From a virus, in IMG/VR virus record IMGVR_UViG_3300010296_000104, positions 1 to 22,373 of that record: 22,373 nt of DNA, one strand, 5' to 3'. A program made the translations under genes and the position numbers. Below the pieces are notes generated by a model. That model saw only the letters and a program-made list of their open reading frames with translations. It had not been told where the DNA came from and did no database searches. The first letter of the stretch is position 1. The number at the start of each line of letters is the position of its first letter. Shown in pieces: positions 4,509 through 11,265 of this stretch.

Positions 4509-6552
4509 AATATTTCACTGGACTAATACTTTTAAATCGTTAGGCGAAGACGACGATGGCGGAGTTAATATTAAAGGATCTGCAAGTACAAATGCACTAG
4601 ACAGAGCTGGAGATATAATAGAAGCAGAAGCATGGACAAAAGGAGGACTAGAGAACTTTAAACAGAATCCTATCCTACTTTTTAACCATGACTATAACAG
4701 ACCTATCGGTAAAGCTACATCCTTAGAAGTCACTGACAAAGGATTAGAAATTACTGGTAGAATCTCAAAAGCTGCTGGCGAGATAAAAGAATTAGTTAAA
4801 GATGGTGTCCTTGGAGCGTTTTCCGTTGGTTTCAAGGTCAAGGATGCTGATTATATGACAGAAACCGATGGATACAAAATTAAGGACGCAGAATTATTCG
4901 AAGTATCAGTAGTATCAATACCTTGCAATCAGGGTGCAACCTTTGGATTGTCAAAATCATTTGATAGTATAGACGAATATAATGAGTTCAAAAAGCAATT
5001 TTTAAAGGCTAACTCGGTCGAATCAGCAGACGCTGTTAAGATTGAGCAGCCAAGAGAGGAGAAATCCTCAACAAAGGAGACTGATATGTCAGAAGAGAAA
5101 AAATCTCCTGAAGTAGCTTTCGACTTAGAATCATTTGCAAAACAAGTAGCAGAAAAAACTGCAACTTCAATTGCTATGAAACAAGCCGAGCAAAAAGCAG
5201 CTGAGCAAAAAGCACAACAAGAAGCCGCTGAAAAGCAGCATGAAGTTGAAGCTGAACAAAAGGCTGTTCAAGAAGCAAAACAGGAAGAGCAAAAAACTAT
5301 CATCGAAGCTGGCCTTTCAGGAGCTGAAAGACTTATGTCTGATGTTGAAAAGAGAGTTAACGAAAAACAAGAAGATCTTGAAAAAGTAGTTAGAGAACTT
5401 GAAAAAACATTAGCTGAGAAATCTGAAGAAATCATGAGTATTCGTGAATCAAAAAGAGTATTCTCAGACAGACAAGGTCAAGGCGACTGGAAAAAAGCTT
5501 TCGAGGCAGATATTTTAGATGCTAAGTTTGCTGGTCTTGCCACAGGCAAAGGCTGGGACAACAAATATGCTAAAGATGTAATGGAGAAAGTCAACGCACA
5601 TTCAGGTGTTGGTGTATCTTCAGCAGATTTTGAGCAGATTGTATCTACAAACATCGAAAGAGATATTCAAAACGAATTGGTATTAGCACCTCTATTTAGA
5701 GAGATTCCAATGACTGCAGCGAATATGATCATTCCAATCCTACCAGATGCAGGTTACGCAGAGTTTACCTCTAGCCAAACTGCAGCAGGTTCATCACCAC
5801 ACGGTAACTTAGCCGAAAGAGGTGACACATATGGTTCTCCATATGGTGGTAGTGATTTGACTGAAAGAACTCTTTCAACCAAAAAACTTATTTCACAATC
5901 ATACTTAGGTAATGAAACTGAAGAAGATGCAATTCTACCAATTCTTCCTTTAATTAGAGAGCAAATGGTAAGATCACACGCAAGAGCAATCGAGAATGCT
6001 ATTCTAGCAGGTGACGATGCTGACGGTGCTTTCGGTACTGGCGGTGCATCTTTCGAAGGTCTATTACACCTTGCAAGAAATGATTCAGACTACACACAGC
6101 CATCAGGGACTTTCGCGTCAACTGATTCTGTAACTGCAGCTGACCTTCTTGCTCTAAGAAAGAATATGGGTAAATATGGTGTCAACCCTTCAGACGTAGT
6201 TTATGTCGTATCACAAGATGTGTACTATAACCTACTAGAAGATGCTGAGTTCCAAGACGCTAACCTAGTTGGTGACATGGCTACTAAGCTAAGTGGTGAA
6301 ATCGGACAAGTATTCGGATCAAGAGTACTATTATGTGACGAGTTCGCAACTAAAGCCGCTGCTAAGTTTAACGCTATTGCAGTATACCCAAGAAACTATG
6401 TAATGCCAAGATTAAGAGGTGTTACAATTGAGTCAGACTACGAAGTAGCTAACCAAAGAAGAGTCCTTGTGGCTTCACAAAGACTTGGTTTCATCGATTT
6501 AATTGATGGCGCAACTTCAAAATGGGCACAAATGTATAAAGCTTCTGCTTAA
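4495..6552 (+). CDS. prohead protease - scaffold - major capsid fusion protein
   Basis: One 685-residue frame carries three head-assembly activities. Residues about 1-170 are an HK97-type prohead protease (family U35) with His65 (LLFNHDYNRPIG), Ser110 (LGAFSVGF) and the acidic ELFEVSVVSIP strand at 133-143. Residues about 198-320 are Glu/Lys/Gln/Ala-rich coiled coil acting as scaffold or delta domain. Residues about 330-685 are an HK97-fold major capsid protein (VSSADFEQIVSTNIERDI near the start, KWAQMYKASA at the end). AAAGGAA at 4481-4487 serves ATG 4495. A strong internal ribosome binding site and in-frame ATG 5086 probably give a separate scaffold-capsid product. The protease should remove the scaffold after assembly. 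Natural protease-capsid fusions are known. Confidence 0.95.
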   Translation: MSKTKIFHWTNTFKSLGEDDDGGVNIKGSASTNALDRAGDIIEAEAWTKGGLENFKQNPILLFNHDYNRPIGKATSLEVTDKGLEITGRISKAAGEIKELVKDGVLGAFSVGFKVKDADYMTETDGYKIKDAELFEVSVVSIPCNQGATFGLSKSFDSIDEYNEFKKQFLKANSVESADAVKIEQPREEKSSTKETDMSEEKKSPEVAFDLESFAKQVAEKTATSIAMKQAEQKAAEQKAQQEAAEKQHEVEAEQKAVQEAKQEEQKTIIEAGLSGAERLMSDVEKRVNEKQEDLEKVVRELEKTLAEKSEEIMSIRESKRVFSDRQGQGDWKKAFEADILDAKFAGLATGKGWDNKYAKDVMEKVNAHSGVGVSSADFEQIVSTNIERDIQNELVLAPLFREIPMTAANMIIPILPDAGYAEFTSSQTAAGSSPHGNLAERGDTYGSPYGGSDLTERTLSTKKLISQSYLGNETEEDAILPILPLIREQMVRSHARAIENAILAGDDADGAFGTGGASFEGLLHLARNDSDYTQPSGTFASTDSVTAADLLALRKNMGKYGVNPSDVVYVVSQDVYYNLLEDAEFQDANLVGDMATKLSGEIGQVFGSRVLLCDEFATKAAAKFNAIAVYPRNYVMPRLRGVTIESDYEVANQRRVLVASQRLGFIDLIDGATSKWAQMYKASA
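5056..5069 (+). other. small hairpin with GAAA tetraloop ahead of the internal start
   Basis: GAGGA (5056-5060) and TCCTC (5065-5069) pair around GAAA, a stable GNRA-type tetraloop. The left arm contains an AGAGGAG-like decoy ribosome binding site with no suitable start codon after it. The hairpin would hide this decoy while leaving the real AAAGGAG (5073-5079) exposed. The stem is short (5 bp), so its importance is uncertain. Confidence 0.3.
5073..5088 (+). promoter_or_regulatory. internal ribosome binding site and in-frame start codon
   Basis: AAAGGAG (5073-5079), six bases, then ATG 5086-5088. The ATG is codon 198 of the fusion frame (591 bases from ATG 4495). It falls exactly at the protease/scaffold boundary, where the residue sequence changes to MSEEKKSPEVAFDLE. 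This is among the strongest Shine-Dalgarno matches in the window. Confidence 0.75.
5086..6552 (+). CDS. nested scaffold-major capsid protein (internal start), 488 aa
   Basis: This is the same frame as the protease fusion, read from the internal ATG 5086. The product would begin MSEEKKSPEVAFDLE and contain only the coiled-coil scaffold region (about 120 residues) and the HK97-fold capsid protein. Its length and layout resemble the unprocessed HK97 capsid precursor (delta domain plus shell protein). Such a nested product would explain how the phage makes many capsid subunits but only few proteases from one gene. Lambda uses the same device for its protease and scaffold proteins. The case rests on the ribosome binding site and the domain boundary. 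It has not been shown experimentally. Confidence 0.65.
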   Translation: MSEEKKSPEVAFDLESFAKQVAEKTATSIAMKQAEQKAAEQKAQQEAAEKQHEVEAEQKAVQEAKQEEQKTIIEAGLSGAERLMSDVEKRVNEKQEDLEKVVRELEKTLAEKSEEIMSIRESKRVFSDRQGQGDWKKAFEADILDAKFAGLATGKGWDNKYAKDVMEKVNAHSGVGVSSADFEQIVSTNIERDIQNELVLAPLFREIPMTAANMIIPILPDAGYAEFTSSQTAAGSSPHGNLAERGDTYGSPYGGSDLTERTLSTKKLISQSYLGNETEEDAILPILPLIREQMVRSHARAIENAILAGDDADGAFGTGGASFEGLLHLARNDSDYTQPSGTFASTDSVTAADLLALRKNMGKYGVNPSDVVYVVSQDVYYNLLEDAEFQDANLVGDMATKLSGEIGQVFGSRVLLCDEFATKAAAKFNAIAVYPRNYVMPRLRGVTIESDYEVANQRRVLVASQRLGFIDLIDGATSKWAQMYKASA

Positions 6553-6566
6553 TACTACGATGGTTC

Positions 6567-6595
6567 TGGTGGGTTTCCTTAAACCCACCACTTTT
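6567..6595 (+). terminator. Rho-independent terminator after the capsid gene
   Basis: TGGTGGGTTT (6567-6576), loop CCTT, AAACCCACCA (6581-6590): a perfect 10-bp stem followed by CTTTT. The short T-run suggests a partial terminator, allowing some read-through into the connector gene that starts ten bases after the stem. Confidence 0.85.
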
Positions 6596-6600
6596 AAGAT

Positions 6601-7197
6601 ATGGCAGATTTAATAACAGTAGCACAATACAAAGACGCAGAGGGCATCCGAGGAGAAAAGGATGACGATCGTCTTGCAGTTATTGTTCCACAAGTCTCTG
6701 ACTTAGTGAAGAAATACTGTGGAGTATCTTTTATAGATTATTATAGCACGAGTAAAACTGAAACTTTTAGTATTAACGACAACTACACTAGTACCATAAT
6801 TGTGAGTGAAAGTCCGTTAGTTGCAGTTAGTTCAGTACAAGAAAGGACAGCTTATTCGGAAGACTATAAAACTTTAACTACAGGTAACTATGAGTACTTT
6901 GTAGACCTTGAGAGTGATTCCGTTGTAAGAACAACAAAAAATGGAGAACCCTCATCTTGGGCAAAAGGGATGGGTGCGGTAAAAATTACATATACCGCTG
7001 GATATGCAAGTACTCCCGCAGATTTGAAACTAGCTTTGTTCGACTTAGTTAATTACTACATGAAAGACGAACATAAAGAGAGAAGAACTTTAGGTGGCGC
7101 CCAAGTTCAGAATCAAGGAACTTCTGGTATAAGAACTTCGAGTGATTTTCCAGACCATATAAAAAGAGTTCTTGATTTGTATAGAGTTGTTATTTAA
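6601..7197 (+). CDS. head-tail connector (gp6-like adaptor)
   Basis: The 198-residue protein has the usual form of the head-tail adaptor that binds under the portal and closes the filled head: an N-terminal helical part (VAQYKDAEGIRGEKDDDRLAVIVPQ), a central beta region with the SPLVAVSSVQ strand, and a C-terminal VKITYTAGYASTPADLKLALFDLV block typical of the gp6 family. The position after the capsid gene fits. The start codon follows the terminator by only ten bases, and the sequence before it (TTTTAAGAT) has no good ribosome binding site, so expression should be low, as suits a protein needed in about a dozen copies. Its end overlaps the next gene at TAATG. Confidence 0.85.
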   Translation: MADLITVAQYKDAEGIRGEKDDDRLAVIVPQVSDLVKKYCGVSFIDYYSTSKTETFSINDNYTSTIIVSESPLVAVSSVQERTAYSEDYKTLTTGNYEYFVDLESDSVVRTTKNGEPSSWAKGMGAVKITYTAGYASTPADLKLALFDLVNYYMKDEHKERRTLGGAQVQNQGTSGIRTSSDFPDHIKRVLDLYRVVI

Positions 7198-8684
7198 TGT
7201 CTCGTACACTTAGAAGAAAATTAGCTCAAGAAATAAATAAGAGTTGGGCTAGAGATGGTAAGACAGCTTCACAAGGTGGAAACTATTTCAATCGTGGAGA
7301 AGTTAGAATTGTAAAGAAACAATTTGATGCAAAATTACAACAAATACTTAATAAAAAGTTTGGAAAAATTAGGCTTACAGATGTACCAGTAATTGATACT
7401 GACTTTGCTAAACTTCGTAGACATTTATTTGACTATGTTACAGCTGCTTCTAAAAAGAATGTTGCTTGGAAACTAGCAGATACACATAGAAGTAAAGGCA
7501 ATAAAACTTTAATTGCAATTAGCTATGTAAGAGGTTTTACAAAAAAAGGAACTCCAAGAGTTGGTAATATAGAACAGCTTTTTCAACAAGTTGTAAAAGA
7601 TGGAATTAAAGACTACTTAACAACAAATGGATTAGAAAGCTCAAATCTAGAATATGAGCATGGTGCAAAAAGAGAGAGTCAATTTAAACAAACTGCACCT
7701 GGATCAGACTTATTTGATAGAAAAGAAGCGTTTGGAGGAGCACAAGGTACAAATGCTGAGCAAGTATCTTTCATGGAAGTTGATAAATATTTAAGAGGAA
7801 CAGCTGCTGAAAAGATAACTAGAGATAAAAGACTTTTAGCTTCAGTTGATAAAGTGGTTACTTTTGGACTAGATAAACTTTTCGGAGTTAGTACAGTACT
7901 TAGCCAGCATAGAAGAGATAACGGTTTAAGAGACACTCTGATAATGCAAGGAGAGATTGTACCAGTAGAAGATAGAGATAATCCTGGAACATTAGATAAA
8001 GAGATAAAAAGGCAAATAAATCTATTACTAAAAGACCAAGCTACTTTTATTAAAAATGCTGTAGAGAGTGGAGCAGCTAGAGGCGAAAAAACAGCACTTA
8101 ATTTATTTAGGTCTTCACCAAACCCAGTGGATTCTCTTATTAAACTTGCTCCAAAACAGATTATACAAAATATGTTCCCTCATAAAAGTAATCCTGATAT
8201 GAGGTACAAAGTAAATAAATTATTACTGGCACAAGGTAAAGCAGCAAATAAAAGTGGAAGAAGCACAACAAAATCTGGTGTAAAAAGCAGAGCATATAAA
8301 GGCAGAGCTACAGCTGCAGCAGGAGCTGCAATAGTAAGTAAAAGAGGTAGCCAAGCTATGAGGACATCAAAAAACCCTTTAGCTTTAAGAAATCTACTAA
8401 ATGAACTTTTACCACAGACAGTTGCAAAAAATATGATAGCACCTGCACTACAATTTAGATCAGGTAGATTTGCAAACTCAGTAAGAGTAAATAATGTAAC
8501 ACAAGGGCCAAGAGGCGGAAATACAATGATTGAGACAAGTTATATGACTGACCCATACTCAACATTCGCACCTGGGGGTAGAAAATATACTCCTCAGAGA
8601 AACCCTGAAGCATTAATTCAAAGGTCAGTCAGAGAAATAGCGACTGGAATAGTCGGAACAAGATTTGGAGTAACAGTAGACTAA
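7197..8684 (+). CDS. probable neck/head-tail joining protein, long form
   Basis: A 495-residue basic protein sits between the connector and tail-terminator genes, where most siphophages have a neck or head-closure protein of 100-200 residues. The last about 100 residues, with LRNLLNELLPQTVAKNMI, FRSGRFANSVRV and TSYMTDPYSTFAPGG, look like the HK97 gp10/minor tail family, whose members share a (S/T)GR(L/F)xxS motif. The first 350 residues are unfamiliar, mostly helical and Lys/Arg-rich. An Ala/Gly/Ser/Lys-rich linker (about 348-389) joins the parts. The gene starts by TAATG overlap with the connector and ends the same way into the next gene. Its role in joining head to tail is inferred from position and the C-terminal likeness. 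Confidence 0.7.
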   Translation: MSRTLRRKLAQEINKSWARDGKTASQGGNYFNRGEVRIVKKQFDAKLQQILNKKFGKIRLTDVPVIDTDFAKLRRHLFDYVTAASKKNVAWKLADTHRSKGNKTLIAISYVRGFTKKGTPRVGNIEQLFQQVVKDGIKDYLTTNGLESSNLEYEHGAKRESQFKQTAPGSDLFDRKEAFGGAQGTNAEQVSFMEVDKYLRGTAAEKITRDKRLLASVDKVVTFGLDKLFGVSTVLSQHRRDNGLRDTLIMQGEIVPVEDRDNPGTLDKEIKRQINLLLKDQATFIKNAVESGAARGEKTALNLFRSSPNPVDSLIKLAPKQIIQNMFPHKSNPDMRYKVNKLLLAQGKAANKSGRSTTKSGVKSRAYKGRATAAAGAAIVSKRGSQAMRTSKNPLALRNLLNELLPQTVAKNMIAPALQFRSGRFANSVRVNNVTQGPRGGNTMIETSYMTDPYSTFAPGGRKYTPQRNPEALIQRSVREIATGIVGTRFGVTVD

Positions 8685-9145
8685 TGGAAGCAGGACTAGC
8701 AAGGAGACATACCACGCGACGCCGAGCAATAGTTGAAGCACTCGCATTAAAACTTGAGAATATAAATGGTACTCCACCTTTTAGAAGTGCAGTACAAAAT
8801 GTCGAAAGACGACTCAAGTTTTGGGACGAAGTTACAGAGTTTCCTGCAATCCATATAGGAGCAGGAACTGAAACCAGAGAATACGATGGCGGTGGCTTTC
8901 GATTTAGATTTTTAAGAATAACAATTCGATGTTATGTTTCAGATGATAGCGATGTCATCCAAGCACTCGAAGAATTGTTAGAAGACGTTGAAACAGTACT
9001 GGAGGATAATGATCCGCTCACGTACTATGATTCAACAGGTACATCTCAATCTACTGTACAGACAACAATCGGTACGGTGGATACAGATGAAGGAGTTCTC
9101 GAACCTCTGGGAGTGGGTGAAATCACTTGCGAGATTCGATATTAA
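8684..9145 (+). CDS. tail terminator protein (gpU-like)
   Basis: The 153-residue protein has the alpha/beta layout of tail terminators: an N-terminal helix (RAIVEALALKLENI), beta strands with FPAIHIGAGTETREYDGGG, FRFLRITIRCYV, a helix with ALEELLEDVETVLE, and final strands ending in LGVGEITCEIRY. The terminator ring caps the tail tube when it reaches the tape measure's length and provides the surface that joins the head. Its position directly before the major tail protein is the normal one. It starts by TAATG overlap with the upstream gene. A minor-tail protein of related fold is the only realistic alternative. Confidence 0.8.
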   Translation: MEAGLARRHTTRRRAIVEALALKLENINGTPPFRSAVQNVERRLKFWDEVTEFPAIHIGAGTETREYDGGGFRFRFLRITIRCYVSDDSDVIQALEELLEDVETVLEDNDPLTYYDSTGTSQSTVQTTIGTVDTDEGVLEPLGVGEITCEIRY

Positions 9146-9158
9146 ATAGGAGAGAAGA

Positions 9159-10403
9159 ATGGCATTTTTCTTTAGTAGAGATACCAAAGTGTTCATGTCC
9201 TTTGCTTATGATGGAACAACAACAAATACAGCCCTCTTTGAGATACCTGTACTAGACGGTTTTTCATTTAACCAAGGAACAAACACTTCTGAAGTTACTC
9301 TAAGTGAGGCAGCCAACTCCACTGGCTACAGTAAAAGAGGTAGAGCAATGTTTACTGACTCTTTTGCACCAGCGGAATGGAGTTTTACTACTTATATGAG
9401 ACCTACGGTGTCTGCTTCTGGTAATGCGGGAGCATCTAACCAGCACGCAGGTAACGCTCAAAAGTTTGCAGTAGAAGGCCCATTATGGGCAGCTATGTCT
9501 GCAAATACTTATGACAGGTCTATAGGAAGTAGTGGAACAGGCGATTTTGCAAATAATGCGGCAACTTATGAGCCGAATCATTTTGACTTTGCAAACTCAA
9601 ACCAAGTCACACTAGGAGTCTTTGACCTATACTTTGTATTAGGTGCTTCAAAAGATACAAATACAGAAGTGTATGCAACAGGAACAGAAGGAGTTACAGT
9701 TTATAAAGTAGCTAACTGTTCAGTTGGATCAGCTTCCGTAGACTTTGATATTGAAGGACTAGCACAAATTGCTTGGTCTGGAAATGGACAAACAGTTGAA
9801 GAAGTTGCCCAAATTAATACAGCTTCAAGTGGAACAACAGCCTTAGGCTTAGTTAACGAAGGTATTAGTTCAACAAGCAACTTTATTAGACAAAAACTAA
9901 CAGACTTAGCAATTAGCTTTGATGTATCAGCATCAACAGGTACATTAGGCGCATTGAACGTTGATGGTAGTGATGTTACTTATGATGTAACATTAACAGG
10001 TGGTAATATTACAATCGAAAATAATCTTACATACTTAACACCAGAAACACTAGGTACAGTTAACTTACCATTAGGACATGTAATGGGAACAAGAAGTGTC
10101 TCAGGTAACTTTACTTGTTACTTAAATGACACAGCAAACGGGTCTTTAGACTTGTTTGAAAGACTACAAGAGTCTAGAGGTGTGATTACAAACGCATTTG
10201 ATTTAACATTCAGCATTGGAGGCTCAGGTAATACTCCAAGATGTAATGTTCAAGTAGCTAAAGCACACTTAGAATTACCAACACATAGCTTTGAGGATGT
10301 AGTATCCGTAGATGTAGCCTTCCATGGCTTATCAACAGACTTATCTTCAGGAACTGCGGCTAACGCAACGAATGAAGTATCGGTCACATACGAAGCTAGT
10401 TAA
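9159..10403 (+). CDS. major tail protein (tail tube)
   Basis: This 414-residue protein forms the stacked rings of the tail tube. It is Ser/Thr/Asn/Gly-rich and mostly beta. It begins FFFSRDTKVFMSFAYDG and later shows repeated beta-sandwich strands (FDLYFVLG, SVDFDIEGLAQIAWSG, LTDLAISFDVSA, NVQVAKAHLELPTHS, VVSVDVAFHGLST). Evidence comes from position (after the tail terminator, before the G/G-T chaperones), the strong ribosome binding site TAGGAGA (9147-9153), and the terminator right after it. These mark a highly expressed structural gene. It is longer than the lambda tube protein, so an extra surface (Ig-like or decorating) domain is likely. Confidence 0.87.
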   Translation: MAFFFSRDTKVFMSFAYDGTTTNTALFEIPVLDGFSFNQGTNTSEVTLSEAANSTGYSKRGRAMFTDSFAPAEWSFTTYMRPTVSASGNAGASNQHAGNAQKFAVEGPLWAAMSANTYDRSIGSSGTGDFANNAATYEPNHFDFANSNQVTLGVFDLYFVLGASKDTNTEVYATGTEGVTVYKVANCSVGSASVDFDIEGLAQIAWSGNGQTVEEVAQINTASSGTTALGLVNEGISSTSNFIRQKLTDLAISFDVSASTGTLGALNVDGSDVTYDVTLTGGNITIENNLTYLTPETLGTVNLPLGHVMGTRSVSGNFTCYLNDTANGSLDLFERLQESRGVITNAFDLTFSIGGSGNTPRCNVQVAKAHLELPTHSFEDVVSVDVAFHGLSTDLSSGTAANATNEVSVTYEAS

Positions 10404-10416
10404 TTAGAATAAACTC

Positions 10417-10437
10417 GGGAGGGTGAAATGCCCTCCC
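10417..10437 (+). terminator. hairpin terminator after the major tail gene
   Basis: GGGAGGG (10417-10423), 7-nt loop, CCCTCCC (10431-10437): a perfect GC-only-but-one 7-bp stem, followed by ACTTTA. The T-run is poor, so it probably reduces rather than stops transcription. The ribosome binding site of the next gene (AGGAA 10445-10449) follows directly. Confidence 0.75.
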
Positions 10438-10453
10438 ACTTTATAGGAATATT

Positions 10454-10888
10454 ATGACAGAAGAAGTAAAAAAACAACCAGTATCACTGAAGAGTTTATT
10501 AACTCCAAGCAAGACAGTATCAATCGACTTTCCAGGATTTGAAGGATTCACTGTTGATTTGACTTACCTAAGTCGAGAAGAGTTACTAAAACTCAGAAGC
10601 AGATGCTTAAAAAACAAGTTTAACAAGAAGACTAGAGCATTTGAAGAACAACTCGATGAAGAAACATTCTTAACCGAATATTGTAAGGCAATCATCAAAG
10701 GTTGGAAAGGGCTAAAGTATTCTTACTTAGAAGAGCTTCTATTAGTAGATACAAGCGGAGTAGCCAAAGATGAAGAACTTGAGTATTCTCAAGAAAATGC
10801 TGAAACTCTAATGAGAAATGCAGCAGACTTCGATCAATGGGTTACTGATACTGTAGGAGATCTGGATAATTTTACTCAGCGCAAGTAG
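10454..10888 (+). CDS. G: tail assembly chaperone, G protein
   Basis: The 144-residue protein is the short form of the tail assembly chaperone pair, which coats the tape measure during tail assembly and is absent from finished particles. Length is very close to lambda gpG. It has an N-terminal beta part (VSIDFPGFEGFTVDLTYLS) and a helical, acidic C-terminus (FDQWVTDTVGDLDNF). Position between the major tail protein and the tape measure is diagnostic. AGGAA (10445-10449) is four bases from ATG 10454. A frameshift close to the end produces the longer G-T form. Confidence 0.85.
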   Translation: MTEEVKKQPVSLKSLLTPSKTVSIDFPGFEGFTVDLTYLSREELLKLRSRCLKNKFNKKTRAFEEQLDEETFLTEYCKAIIKGWKGLKYSYLEELLLVDTSGVAKDEELEYSQENAETLMRNAADFDQWVTDTVGDLDNFTQRK

Positions 10889-11265
10889 AACAAGTACTTG
10901 CGCTCATAAAAAGACATTTTCAAGATACAGGCATAGACCTTAATAAGTATCTTGCAATATGTGAGCAACTGAATCAAGAACCTGATCCAGATAAAATGCC
11001 TCTTACTATGGATAGATATCCAACAGAAGTACAAGAGGCATTTTTTGTACATAACTTACTTTCGGATCGTTGGGATGGTATGAGTGGCTACTACATGGGT
11101 AAAGATTTATCCGCTCTCGGTACTATTTTAGATATCTGGGAGATAGAAGACAAAAGAACTTGTATCTATTTTTTAAAGCACATAGAGCATGCTCATCAAG
11201 AAATGATGAACGCAAAAGTAAAGGCTCGACAAGACGCTGAAAAGCGTAAAGCGAAAGTAAAGTAA
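10454..11265 (+). CDS. tail assembly chaperone G-T, made by -1 frameshift (10454-10873, then 10873-11265)
   Basis: The T region (10870-11265) is open in the -1 frame relative to G. It has no ATG, GTG or TTG before ATG 10996, which itself lacks a ribosome binding site, so it should be expressed by frameshifting. If slippage occurs at TTT (10871-10873), the product has 140 residues of G and 130 of T, 270 in all, close to lambda gpG-T. The joined reading passes smoothly from GDLDNF into YSAQVEQVLALIKRHFQ. The T part ends in a charged helix (HAHQEMMNAKVKARQDAEKRKAKVK) and should bind the tape measure. The stop touches the tape measure ATG. Confidence 0.85.
10870..10904 (+). promoter_or_regulatory. 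programmed -1 frameshift site with stem-loop
   Basis: The run TTTT (10870-10873) lets the Phe tRNA on TTT re-pair perfectly one base back. The -1 frame has a stop at 10867-10869, and the G frame stops at 10886-10888, so the shift must fall between these. Four bases after TTTT begins a perfect 10-bp stem, AGCGCAAGTA (10878-10887) with TACTTGCGCT (10895-10904), loop GAACAAG. The site is not a canonical X-XXY-YYZ heptamer. Confidence 0.75.

Noticed and set aside
10878-10904. Stem-loop as a transcription terminator
   Set aside because: No T-run follows (CATAAAAAG), and it lies inside the G/T overlap right after TTTT, which fits a frameshift stimulator.
10996-11265. Independent 89-aa gene starting at ATG 10996
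   Set aside because: No ribosome binding site, and the frame is open upstream to the G overlap; it is the T part of the frameshift product.
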